Positions 31,401-39,439 of a stretch of DNA of 64,000 bases are shown piece by piece (position 1 is the stretch's first letter; each line of letters starts with the position of its first letter). Source of the DNA: Chloroflexota bacterium. GTDB taxonomy: Bacteria; Chloroflexota; Ktedonobacteria; Ktedonobacterales; JADMIN01. The DNA is taken from NCBI GenBank assembly GCA_021323855.1, contig JAJPKE010000015.1, positions 302,093-366,092 on the forward strand, given 5' to 3'. A model generated the notes under the pieces. The model was not told the DNA's origin. It ran no database searches and saw nothing but the letters and a program-made list of their open reading frames with translations. Made by a program: the position numbers and the translations under genes.

Positions 31401-32908
31401 AAATGGATGGCATGGATAGGGATGCGCAGTATTTCGCTGAAAAATATGGTGATCTGCCCTACGTTGTCGTGACGCCCGAAGATTTCAAGCCGGTGGTGCT
31501 GCAACATCTGGGCGTTGACCATGCAACGAACGGCGACCCTATCGTTTCCATTACGCCATGCGGCGAGGCGATGACCTATGATGTTGAGATGGCTCCGGAT
31601 GGACCGCTCAACTACATCGCCAACCGCATTGTCTCGCACAACAGCCACGCCGCCGCCTATGGTTGGGTCGCGTATCAGACGGCTTATCTCAAGGCGAACT
31701 ATACCGCCGAGTTCATGGCAGCGACGCTCACCACCGAAGCCAGCGACGCCAAGAAGGTGATCGCCGCCATCGAAGAATGTCAGCGCATGGGCGTGCCAGT
31801 GCTGCCGCCAGATATCAACAAGAGCGAGGCTGGCTTTACCGTCGAGCGCGTGCGTGGCGAAGATGGCGAGGAGCGTTGGGGTGTGCGTTTTGGGCTGCTC
31901 GCCATCAAGAACGTCGGTAGCCGCCCGATTGATGCTCTGATCGAGGCGCGCAGCACTGACGGGCCGTTCAAGTCGCTGGCCGATCTCTTCGCGCGCACCG
32001 ACAGCAAAAATCTGACACGCGGCGCCGTCGAATGTCTCATCAAGGCTGGTGCGCTCGATAGCCTCGGCAGGCGCAGCCAGCTCTTGCAGAATCTTGACCG
32101 TGCGCTGACCATTGGACAGCAGCAGCGCAAGATGCGTGAGATTGGCCAGAACAGTCTCTTCGGCGGCATGGCGGATGACGGCTACGAAGCGTTCACGATG
32201 ACCGACGCGCCCGAGTATCCGCAGCAGCAGTTGCTCGCCTGGGAGAAAGAATTGCTCAACCTCTATCTCTCGGCGCATCCGCTGGCGCATGTGGCTGGCG
32301 TCCTCAAGCGTAAAATCAGCGCGTACACCACTGATCTCAACGAGGAATGGGCCGGGCAGAAAGTGACGATTGGCGGGCGTGTCACCGATGTGCGGCGCAT
32401 CATGACCAAAAAGGGCGATTCGATGGCCGCCGTGCAGCTCGAAGACCTGCGCGGCTCGATTGAGGTGATCGTCTTCCCACGGACCTTTCAGATGTACCCG
32501 GACCAGTGGCACGAGGACGCGATATTGCTGGTGACGGGAACGGTGAAGCTGCGTGATGACGAGCCGCAGATCGCCTGCGAGAGCGTCGAGGAGTTCATCC
32601 CGACCGACGAGGAACTCAACCACCGCGAATATCTGCTGCGCATTCGTGTCGCCCGCGCGCAGAGCGATACGCTGGAAATCGCGCGGGTGGACCAATTGTT
32701 GACGGCGCTGGCGAAATATCCCGGCGAAGACCGCTTCGAGCTGATCGTGCGCAACGGCAAATGGGAGGCGCGGCTCGTTCCCACGAAAGTGGTGCCTGGC
32801 GTGAAGTTCTGCCCGGAACTGATGCAGCGGCTCGAAGAGATTCTTGGCCCGAATACCGTTGAGCCTATCGTGTTGCCGCCGCCCGATGTCTCCGTTTCGG
32901 CTCTCTAG
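28418..32908 (+). CDS. dnaE: DNA polymerase III alpha subunit with intein, 1496 aa precursor
   Basis: GTG start with AGAGGGA upstream. The PHP domain comes first (FTHLHVHSEYSLLDGQ). The catalytic palm includes GLPDIDMDFPDDRR near residue 395. An intein of 330 residues (746-1075) interrupts the sequence GYGFNK/SHAAAYGW. After it come the HhH region and an OB fold near residues 1305-1390 (VTIGGRVTDVRRIMTKKG). Without the intein the protein is 1166 residues, a normal DnaE1 length. It is the replicative polymerase catalytic subunit. No other replication genes are next to it. Confidence 0.96.
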   Translation: MADFTHLHVHSEYSLLDGQSRLKKLIAATQAGGMNALALTDHGGMYGSLEFYKACKNAGVKPIIGLEGYLAPSIEEKTGRYEYNHLLLLAKNQVGYHNLLKLTTIAHTRGYHYRPRVDKKVLEQHAEGLIVTSGCLSGEIPELLLKGDLNGARAAARWYQDVFGPENFYIEIQDHNAPESPQVKLNPMLYDLSRELGAPLLATNDLHYVAAGDANAQDVLLCVQTGKTLDEPKRMKFDSQEYYLKTPDEMARLFPELPEALSNTMRVAEECNVEIEFGANLLPHYTIPPEYKDQNEYLYHLCLEGIKERYGELSEALQRKLDYEFSIITEKQLVSYFLIVWDYTNYARSHGMRCVARGSAAGSLIAYVLGITNVDPIRYDLLFERFLNPERSGLPDIDMDFPDDRREEVIRYVADKYGWDRVGQIVTFNTMAAKAAVRDVGRVMGMQAEADRVARLIPSGPKVTISGSLEGVRELKQLYDASPSIRQLVDMAKALEGTVRSTGIHAAGVVISQVPLDEVVPIQLRDYKDPSNTWLVSQYEQMHIEDLGLIKFDFLGLSNLTILMNCQKFIKETRGIDLDLDRLPDDDAKTYELLGQGETTGVFQLESGAMRTYIKELKPTCIEDVTAMVALYRPGPMDSIPQFIKSKHGEAQIKYLHPLLEPLLRESYGVIVYQDQVLLIAVQLAGFSWGEVDKFRKAMSKKLTDEMAKYRDKFIKGCAKNGIDAKIAEQIFAFIEPFAGYGFNKCAHGSTEIQLPDGGRMTLSAAYRNPPAEIMAMWPDGRIRPHKIARIVQTGRKALLEIRTASGKSIKVTPEHRLLTTEGYREAGAMLVGTELIVAPRRVTEKQRAARRASMTRLNRSEAQRAKASERMKAYQAARDPEEQRQHMLGMHELHPHISRSGMAAAHERIKWLYANDPEWRASIITKSLANTRACYDTGPGYGRCSIASNGMWCASQPERDMCEWLIEQGIAFDMHKVLANGRICDFYFNGIYWEMDGMDRDAQYFAEKYGDLPYVVVTPEDFKPVVLQHLGVDHATNGDPIVSITPCGEAMTYDVEMAPDGPLNYIANRIVSHNSHAAAYGWVAYQTAYLKANYTAEFMAATLTTEASDAKKVIAAIEECQRMGVPVLPPDINKSEAGFTVERVRGEDGEERWGVRFGLLAIKNVGSRPIDALIEARSTDGPFKSLADLFARTDSKNLTRGAVECLIKAGALDSLGRRSQLLQNLDRALTIGQQQRKMREIGQNSLFGGMADDGYEAFTMTDAPEYPQQQLLAWEKELLNLYLSAHPLAHVAGVLKRKISAYTTDLNEEWAGQKVTIGGRVTDVRRIMTKKGDSMAAVQLEDLRGSIEVIVFPRTFQMYPDQWHEDAILLVTGTVKLRDDEPQIACESVEEFIPTDEELNHREYLLRIRVARAQSDTLEIARVDQLLTALAKYPGEDRFELIVRNGKWEARLVPTKVVPGVKFCPELMQRLEEILGPNTVEPIVLPPPDVSVSAL
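30653..31642 (+). mobile_element. DnaE intein with Vsr-like homing endonuclease, 330 aa
   Basis: Starts with Cys (CAHGSTEIQLPDGG, block A), has TPEHRLL (block B, about residue 70) and ends YIANRIVSHN before Ser+1 (blocks F and G). Residues needed for splicing, Cys1, the block-B His, the penultimate His, the terminal Asn and Ser+1, are all present. The middle 190 residues lack LAGLIDADG motifs. They hold a basic helical segment, then QPERDMCEWLIEQGIAF, CDFYFNGIYWEMDGMDRD and VTPEDF, which look like a Vsr/EDxHD-type nuclease. The site is four residues after the cyanobacterial split DnaE intein site. Confidence 0.9.
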
Positions 32909-33114
32909 CTGTTCTATACAACCTCTCGGCAACCGAATCCGTACTAAAGATTCAGAGTGAACGTGTAGCAGGGCCTTTTTTTGCGATACTTCAGCACGCT
33001 CATTCGTTCACATATTGGGCTATCATGTATGTATTGAGGAGCAGGATGCAGTTCCTCTTGCCGGCGCGGACGATGTGACGACTGCCGGCGAAGAACTGAA
33101 GTGAGAGGCACGTA

Positions 33115-35010
33115 TTGGAGAATCAGTATTGCCCACATTGCGGCAGTCTGGTGGAGCAGGGGAGTACGCGCTGCGCAACATGTGGCGCCTCGCTGACTCC
33201 CGCTACGCAGTTAGCCGCATCATCGCCGCCTGGTGCGCCTGGTGAGTCAAATTATGCTGGCAGCACGGCGGCGCCACCTTCGCCGCCAGCCGCAGTACCC
33301 ACGGCACCAACACCCACACCGGCGCCTACAACGCCAGCAGCGGCTCCGAGCAGCGGCGCGGCGCCAACGCCTGCGGCAAACAGCTATCCGCCGTATCCGG
33401 GCTATCCATATCCAACCTATCCGCAGTACCCTGCGTACCCAACCTATCCGGGCTATTCTGCCTATCCGCAGCAGGCATATCCCACACCCAATGTCCCTCA
33501 ATATCCGGGGATACAAGGGCCGATGGGGCAATTGACGCAACCGCCCGCCGCGCCCGCTACGCCGCCTGCGGTTGCCGCGAGCAATGCGCAACCGCCTGCT
33601 GTGCCGGCGGTCCGGCCCTCCACGGTTCCCGCCGCGCCCGGCTATCCCGCCTATCCGCAGGGCATGGCCTATCCCGCCTACCCAGGAGGGGTCAGCCCCT
33701 ATCAGGCGTATAATCCATACGCCGCCTATATGCCGTATGGGGTGTATCCATACGCGAACCCCTGGGCGGTCTATTATCCGATGGTTGTCGTGCCGCGACG
33801 CGCGCCAGGAGAGACCTACGCGCTGACGGTTTCGTGGATTGTGACCATCGCTGGTGGGCTTTCCATCGCCTGTGGCCTGCTCATTTCTATCCTGACCTTT
33901 ATTTCGATCTTGCGGGGCAGCAACAGCCTGACCAGCGTTGATACGTTCATCAGCTTCCTCATCGGCCCGGTCGTTGGTGGCGCCTTCGCCATTTACTATG
34001 GCATCCGTGGTATTCAGCGCAAGCCATCGCCACGCTTCGCGCTGCCGAATCCGCTGCTGTTTCTCGGTCTGACGGCGCTGGTCTATATCGCCGCTATTGC
34101 GGTGTGGCACCTGAGCACCGGCCCCGGCTCCGCCTTCGCGTCGCTGCCGCTGGTGGTGCTGAGCGCCGCGCTACCCTCGCTGACCATCCTATCCTTCGCC
34201 ACCTGGCGTTTGCACAATCCCACGTCGCGGCGGCACGTCTGGATGTCATTCATCTATGGCTCGACGCTGGCGATCTTGATTGCGCTGATCCTGAACACCA
34301 TCGGCGAAATCGTCGTCTTGATTTTCGAGATTTCGCTGGAACCGCGCACTGTACCATCCGTCAACCCGTCGTCGCCTGATAACATTCAGATCATCGGCGC
34401 GCTGCTGCTGCTTTCGGTGGTGGCGCCGCTGGTAGAAGAAGGCGTCAAACCGTTGGGCACGGTGTTGTCGCTCTGGCGGCTGCGTTCGCCAGCCAGTGCC
34501 TTCCTGATGGGGCTGGCGGCTGGCTGCGGCTTTGGCATCTTTGAGTCAGTTTCGATCTACATCGGGCAGGGGCAGGCAGATTGGGTGGTCGTCGCGCTTG
34601 AACGGGTCGGCTCCAGCCTGTTGCATGGCCTGGGCGCTGGTATGGGTGCGCTCGGCTGGTACTACCTGTTCAGAGGTAAGGGCGTGCGTCTGCGCTGGTG
34701 GCGCGGCTTCGGCTGCCTCGCCTATGCGCTCTTCCAACACGGCCTCTTCAACGGGATGGCGCTTGTCACCTCGCTGCCCGGCCCAGTGAGCACCTGGCTT
34801 CAGCAGCCGGTGTACATTGCCCAGCTACCGCTGTATCGCGCCAGTTTCCTGTTCTTTATCTTCTACGCCGCAATTTTGACAGTGCTGGTGATCGTCACTG
34901 GTCGCCTCGCGCGCACGCCGCGTTCACCAGAGACGGCCCCCCCGCCTGCGAGTGTCCCCAGCGCGCCGTCTTATCCAGCGGCCACACCAGTAGGGAGTGG
35001 TGCCCGATGA
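33115..35010 (+). CDS. PrsW-like membrane protease with zinc ribbon and YP-rich linker, 631 aa
   Basis: TTG start six bases after GAGAGG. Residues 4-23 form a zinc ribbon (CPHCG ... CATCG). Residues 30-225 are Pro/Ala/Tyr-rich with tandem YPxYP units. From residue 235 on there are about nine hydrophobic helices. The PrsW-family motifs are VVAPLVEEGVKPLG, GCGFGIFESV, LLHGLGAG and FQHGLFNG, giving the glutamates and histidines of the glutamic-type active site. PrsW cleaves anti-sigma factors in Bacillus; the anti-sigma-like protein at 11416 is a conceivable client. Its stop overlaps the next start. Confidence 0.85.
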   Translation: MENQYCPHCGSLVEQGSTRCATCGASLTPATQLAASSPPGAPGESNYAGSTAAPPSPPAAVPTAPTPTPAPTTPAAAPSSGAAPTPAANSYPPYPGYPYPTYPQYPAYPTYPGYSAYPQQAYPTPNVPQYPGIQGPMGQLTQPPAAPATPPAVAASNAQPPAVPAVRPSTVPAAPGYPAYPQGMAYPAYPGGVSPYQAYNPYAAYMPYGVYPYANPWAVYYPMVVVPRRAPGETYALTVSWIVTIAGGLSIACGLLISILTFISILRGSNSLTSVDTFISFLIGPVVGGAFAIYYGIRGIQRKPSPRFALPNPLLFLGLTALVYIAAIAVWHLSTGPGSAFASLPLVVLSAALPSLTILSFATWRLHNPTSRRHVWMSFIYGSTLAILIALILNTIGEIVVLIFEISLEPRTVPSVNPSSPDNIQIIGALLLLSVVAPLVEEGVKPLGTVLSLWRLRSPASAFLMGLAAGCGFGIFESVSIYIGQGQADWVVVALERVGSSLLHGLGAGMGALGWYYLFRGKGVRLRWWRGFGCLAYALFQHGLFNGMALVTSLPGPVSTWLQQPVYIAQLPLYRASFLFFIFYAAILTVLVIVTGRLARTPRSPETAPPPASVPSAPSYPAATPVGSGAR

Positions 35011-35816
35011 TGACCTACCCGCCGAATGCTCCCTGGAATCCCTATAATCCCTTTATGCCGCCGCCCGCGCCCGTCACCTCTGAGGAAGGGCCGACGCAGC
35101 AGCCACAGCGCGGACTCTGGCCGGGCCGCTATACAAAGATCACAGGCATCGTGATTATCGCCATTACGGCGGTCGCCATTCTGGCGGCGGCGCTAGGCCC
35201 GTTCCTGGCGATGCAGGTGTCACCGATGACCGTGCCATCCGGTTGGCAGAAGGTCTACGACAGCAACTTGCAGAATACCTCCGATTGGACCGGCGACGGC
35301 GGCTGCAACAGCACCTCCAGCGGGCTGGATGTGAACGGCATCTCCGGCAGCGCGGATGTCTGCACCTACGCGGCAAACTCGAATAATGTGCTGACCGGCA
35401 ACGGCTTCCAGTTGAACCTGAGCCTTGCGCCGGAGAGCAAGCTCCAAAGTCCGCTGGCGCCGGTGGTGCAGGTCACCGATTCCGCTGGCGATGGGTTCTA
35501 TGTTGCCTTCGATGACACCGGCAACTATATTCTCTGCCCAGACGCCAACGCCGACTGCTCAACGCTCGGCACCGCTGGCATACGAGACTCGACGGTTGCC
35601 TGGCATACGGACGGCTATGTCGCAAATACGCTGGCAATCCGTTACATTCCGAATCAGAACACCGGCAGCGTGCTGACGCTCTTTGTCAATGGGCAGGAAG
35701 TCACCAGCCATCTCGTATCGGCTGATCTCTCCAGTGGCTTCAGCATTGCCATCGGCGCCAATGGCGACAGCGAGGCGCTCTACACCAGCGCAACGCTCTA
35801 TATGTCTAACAATTAA
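35007..35816 (+). CDS. Membrane-anchored extracellular protein of unknown function, 269 aa
   Basis: ATGATG at 35007 overlaps the PrsW stop, so it is translationally coupled. Residues 1-45 are Pro-rich and cytoplasmic, similar in style to the PrsW linker; a transmembrane helix follows (about 48-70). The exterior domain (75-269) is beta-rich with four cysteines in the first half and resembles a lectin-like jelly roll (FYVAFDDTGNYIL, TLFVNGQEV). No family is named with confidence. It may be a partner or substrate of the protease. Confidence 0.6.
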   Translation: MMTYPPNAPWNPYNPFMPPPAPVTSEEGPTQQPQRGLWPGRYTKITGIVIIAITAVAILAAALGPFLAMQVSPMTVPSGWQKVYDSNLQNTSDWTGDGGCNSTSSGLDVNGISGSADVCTYAANSNNVLTGNGFQLNLSLAPESKLQSPLAPVVQVTDSAGDGFYVAFDDTGNYILCPDANADCSTLGTAGIRDSTVAWHTDGYVANTLAIRYIPNQNTGSVLTLFVNGQEVTSHLVSADLSSGFSIAIGANGDSEALYTSATLYMSNN

Positions 35817-35851
35817 GCCAGCCGGTCCGGCAGTCTGGGACACGTAGGCAA

Positions 35852-37426
35852 TCAATCACCGCCGTGCTTGCCATCGCCATGTGCATGGTGATGCCCGTGT
35901 CCATGATCGTGCCCGTGTCCCTGCTGCCCCTGCTGGCCGTGTGATGGCGGAGGTGGCGCTGACGGCTGAGTAGGCTGCGTCCCATGCGGTGGGGTGGTCG
36001 TTGACGAGTGGTTGGGCGCGTCGCTGGGAAGTTGCACTTTCATCATGGCCGCGCCAGCGACACCTCTCGACGCTGCATTTCCATCTGTATGCTGTGATGT
36101 CAGATCATGCCCCGCGAAAAAGAGTCCGCCAGCCATCACGATGAGCATCGCCACCAACGCCGCCGCTTTTTTGAGGCGGCGAGGTGCGCTGTTGCCTCGC
36201 CGCTGCGCCTGCCGGAGCGTCTGCGGGAATAGCAACGTCGAGAGCGTCGTACTCGTCCCCGCCTGCCCAGCGGGATAGCCCGGAGCGGAGACAAATGTCG
36301 TCACCGGCTGTGTGGCCGCAGAGGGAACGGGCCGCCGCAGTGGAAACATGGGAAGGATGGTGGTTTCGTCACCGGTGTTGCCCATGCTCTCATCCGCGCT
36401 CTCATCCACGCTATCAGCGGCAACGCTCTCTCCGGCGGCGATACGCGGCAATCGCTCATTGCGTTTGCCCGCACCATCACGTACATCGCTCGCGCCCAAA
36501 TCTTCACGCTCGCCCGCGAGTAGCTCTGGCATATCAGCCAGGTCAATGATCGGTGTGCGTGGTAGTGAATTGTGGAGCGCCCGGCCAAAGCTCGTAGCAT
36601 CGGGGAAGCGCCAGGCAGGGTCGCTGGCCAGCGCCCGCAGCACCACGCGGTCCAGGGTGGACGGAACACGCGCATTGTAGGCGGATGGCGGGTCCGGTGT
36701 GGTCGTTGCCTGTTGAAAGAGGAGACTGAGCGGCGTGGCGGTATCGCGCGTGTCAAACGGCGTGACGCCGGTGAGCAGGCAGTAGATAACCACCCCAAGC
36801 GCATAGATGTCGGCGCGTTGATCTATCGGGTCGCCGCGTAATTGTTCCGGCGCCATGTAACGGGGCGTGCCGGTGATGACGATATGTTCGGCATCGTGCG
36901 CACATGTCGCGTGTTGGCGCAGCATCGCGAGGTCGCGGGCAATGCCGAAATCCGCCAGCAGCGCGTTGCCCATCTCATCGAGCAAGATATTCCCCGGCTT
37001 GACATCACGGTGGACGATGCCCATTGTATGAGCGCAGGCGAGGGCAGAGGCAATCTGTGCGCCAATGCGAATGACGGCGGCGATATCGGGCCGTTCGCCC
37101 TGGCGCAAGACGCTGGCGAGCGAGCGTTGCAACACCGGCATGACGAGATAGAGATAGCCCTGCTCCTCGCCATAGTGATAGATCGGCACGATATGCGGAT
37201 GGCTCAGCGCCGCGATACGGCGCGCTTCGTCGCGGAATCGCTGGACGTATTCTTCGCTCTCTGATAAATGCGCATGCAGCACTTTGATGGCGACATCGCG
37301 GTTGAGCAGGCTATCGTGTGCGCGATAGACCTCCGCCATCCCACCTCTGCCAAGCATACGCTCGATGCGATAGGCTCCCAGCCTGCGGCCAACCAGATCA
37401 TCGGCGTGATCGCTGTGATACGTCAT
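35852..37426 (-). CDS. PknB-type Ser/Thr protein kinase with His-rich extracellular tail, 524 aa
   Basis: The kinase domain (residues 15-280) is complete: glycine loop LGRGGMAEVY, lysine in VAIKVL, catalytic HRDVKPGN, DFG in LADFGIARD, and GTPRYMAPEQL. A 130-residue linker is followed by a transmembrane helix (about 420-440). The outer tail is Pro/Thr-rich and ends in about 20 residues dominated by His, Gly and Asp, which could bind Zn, Ni or Cu. ATG 37426 has AGGAGG seven bases upstream. No PASTA domains. The PP2C at 22932 is a possible antagonist. Confidence 0.88.
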   Translation of the reverse strand: MTYHSDHADDLVGRRLGAYRIERMLGRGGMAEVYRAHDSLLNRDVAIKVLHAHLSESEEYVQRFRDEARRIAALSHPHIVPIYHYGEEQGYLYLVMPVLQRSLASVLRQGERPDIAAVIRIGAQIASALACAHTMGIVHRDVKPGNILLDEMGNALLADFGIARDLAMLRQHATCAHDAEHIVITGTPRYMAPEQLRGDPIDQRADIYALGVVIYCLLTGVTPFDTRDTATPLSLLFQQATTTPDPPSAYNARVPSTLDRVVLRALASDPAWRFPDATSFGRALHNSLPRTPIIDLADMPELLAGEREDLGASDVRDGAGKRNERLPRIAAGESVAADSVDESADESMGNTGDETTILPMFPLRRPVPSAATQPVTTFVSAPGYPAGQAGTSTTLSTLLFPQTLRQAQRRGNSAPRRLKKAAALVAMLIVMAGGLFFAGHDLTSQHTDGNAASRGVAGAAMMKVQLPSDAPNHSSTTTPPHGTQPTQPSAPPPPSHGQQGQQGHGHDHGHGHHHAHGDGKHGGD

Positions 37427-37563
37427 CACTCATCCTCCTGATGCTATGTGCTAGTGCTAGTGGCGCTCTGATGTGCGGTCCTTCGCGATATCGTCCGGGT
37501 CTCGTTTGTCCCTCATCGTGGTTCATTCTGCCTGTCTGGGAAGCAGCGCGCATCCTGCGTGTG

Positions 37564-37592
37564 ATGTAACCTGTGTAAGAGAGGTATAGCAA
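37564..37592 (-). promoter_or_regulatory. Possible promoter of the kinase gene
   Basis: Minus strand TTGCTA, 17-bp spacer, TTACAT, about 130 bases upstream of the kinase start. Confidence 0.35.
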
Positions 37593-37662
37593 GTCACGTG
37601 CCTCGCTGGCGAAGGGGCAGCGAGAGATCTCTGGAGACGTAATTAGGCATGTGGCGGGGATA

Positions 37663-39417
37663 TCAGCCCAGCGGGGCGACAAAACTTTCGTAGCGTGACT
37701 CTGGTGCAATGGCATTCTTGTCGCGCCGCCAGAGCAGCAGCGCCGGGAGAACGCCGAGCAGCATGATGAGCGCGGCGGCGGCGAAAATATCGGTATACAC
37801 CTGATGCAAGGCGGTGTTCAGCGCATTCGTATACGCAGTGGTATAGGCGGTGGTGCCAGGCGTGCCCGGCACTTTCACCTGCGCCATCAGCGACTGGAAG
37901 CGTGCCAGCCCCCAGGCGGTCAGCCCGGCCAGCCCAACGATCATGCCCGTCATGCGCAGCGCCGTGACCACCGCTGAGGCGACACCAGCCTGGCGCGGCT
38001 CGCTGGGGTTGAGCGCGCTGGTGCTGATCGGCGCAATCACCAGGCCGAAGCCCAGGCCCGCGCAGGTGGTTGCCAGCGTAATCGCTCCCTGGCCGGGCGT
38101 GATGGGCCAGAGGTGCATCTGCCAGAGTCCCAGTGCCGTTATCAACGTGCCGATGGTCGCGGCCAGCGGCGTGCCCAGGCGAGCGGAGAGCCAGCCACCG
38201 GCCAGCGCGCCAATCGGAATGAGCGCCGTCAGCCGTAGCAGCGCCAGCCCTGCGTCTATCGCGGAATAGTTAAGCAGCGACGCCATGTAGAGCGGAATCT
38301 CCACCAGCGTAATGATGAGTGTTGCGCCGGTGAAGAGGCTCAGCAGTGCGGCGGCGGAGAATGGTACGCGGCGGAACATGCGTAGCTCGACCACCGGAAA
38401 GCGCAGCCGCCATTCCAGCAGCAGGAAAAGTGCGAAGAGGATCAGCGCCGCCGCGAGCAACACCGGATTGGTGGTGATATGCGAGGAGAGCGAGAACGAG
38501 CCGGTTTCCCCTGTCTGCTGCCCCAGGCCCACCGTCAGGCAGAGCAGCGACGCGCCAAAGAGCAGCGCGCCAAACACGTCAATCGGCTCGCGTGTACCGC
38601 GCTGTCGTGGAATGCAGAAGAAGCCGATGATGAGCAACAGTAGCGCGATGGGAATGTTGATGATGAAGATTGCCTGCCAGTTGAAGCTCTGCGTCAGCCA
38701 TGCGCCCCAGAGTGGCCCCAGCACGCCGCCGGCCTCCGTAACTGCGCCGACCAGCCCCAGCGCCAGCCCGCGCCGCGCGCCGCCGAAGAGGTCGCTGACC
38801 ACCGCCATCGCCACCGGCACCAGCGCGCCGCCACCGACCGCCTGAAGGAAACGCGCGCCAACGATCACATCCAGCCCCGGCGAGGAAATATCCAGGCCGA
38901 GATGCGATAGCAGTCCCAACAACCACTGAACGATGCCATAGACCGGCGCAAGTATCGCTCCGCTGAGCGTCGTGGTATCCGGCGAGATGGGCGAGCCAAG
39001 TTGTGGCGAGACGACGCAGAGCAATGAACCGACCAGGAACAGCGCCAGACAAAAGGCAAAGACGCGCCAGCGCCCGAACACGTCAGCCACGCGCCCCATC
39101 AGCGGCATCGCAATCACATAGCCGAGCAGATAGCCGCTGACAATCCAGGCGACGCGATCTGGCTGGGTGATTGGCACACTAATGTCCTGAATGATATAGG
39201 TCAGCGCCGTCACCACCACCGTCTGATCGAGCGCGGTGAGGAAGACTGCCACGCAGACGACGGCAATCGTCACTTTGCCCAGCGTGGTCAGCCGCCCCTG
39301 CGCATCGCGGAGCGCCCGCCCGCCGGAGCGCACCAGATAGCCTGCGCCCGCCTGCGCTGCTGCTCCTGTTGTTCCCGCTGTTCCCGTTGTCTTCGCTGAT
39401 GGCTCTGTCTTTGCCAT
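37663..39417 (-). CDS. 14-helix DHA2-type MFS exporter, P55-like, 584 aa
   Basis: The first loop has the DHA2 motif LTALDQTVVVTAL, and MGRVADVFGRWRV is motif A. Total length and hydrophobicity suit 14 helices. An extra segment of about 45 residues (PQLGSPISPD ... SHLGLDISSPG) with its own hydrophobic stretch lies between TM3 and TM4. It is preceded 22 bp upstream by an LppX/LprAFG lipoprotein gene, the same order as mycobacterial lprG-Rv1410c (p55), which moves lipids and affects drug tolerance. Lipid export is therefore a reasonable hypothesis. Confidence 0.85.
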   Translation of the reverse strand: MAKTEPSAKTTGTAGTTGAAAQAGAGYLVRSGGRALRDAQGRLTTLGKVTIAVVCVAVFLTALDQTVVVTALTYIIQDISVPITQPDRVAWIVSGYLLGYVIAMPLMGRVADVFGRWRVFAFCLALFLVGSLLCVVSPQLGSPISPDTTTLSGAILAPVYGIVQWLLGLLSHLGLDISSPGLDVIVGARFLQAVGGGALVPVAMAVVSDLFGGARRGLALGLVGAVTEAGGVLGPLWGAWLTQSFNWQAIFIINIPIALLLLIIGFFCIPRQRGTREPIDVFGALLFGASLLCLTVGLGQQTGETGSFSLSSHITTNPVLLAAALILFALFLLLEWRLRFPVVELRMFRRVPFSAAALLSLFTGATLIITLVEIPLYMASLLNYSAIDAGLALLRLTALIPIGALAGGWLSARLGTPLAATIGTLITALGLWQMHLWPITPGQGAITLATTCAGLGFGLVIAPISTSALNPSEPRQAGVASAVVTALRMTGMIVGLAGLTAWGLARFQSLMAQVKVPGTPGTTAYTTAYTNALNTALHQVYTDIFAAAALIMLLGVLPALLLWRRDKNAIAPESRYESFVAPLG

Positions 39418-39439
39418 GAAGATTCCTTCGCCGCTTGCC

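Noticed and set aside
30407..32932. Minus-strand open frame of 841 codons opposite dnaE
   Set aside because: It is the antisense shadow of dnaE and its intein; the composition is Arg/His-rich and no domain is recognisable.
34698..35006. N-terminal extension of the membrane-anchored protein after the PrsW gene
   Set aside because: It lies wholly within the PrsW gene in another frame; ATG 35007 overlapping the PrsW stop is the natural start.
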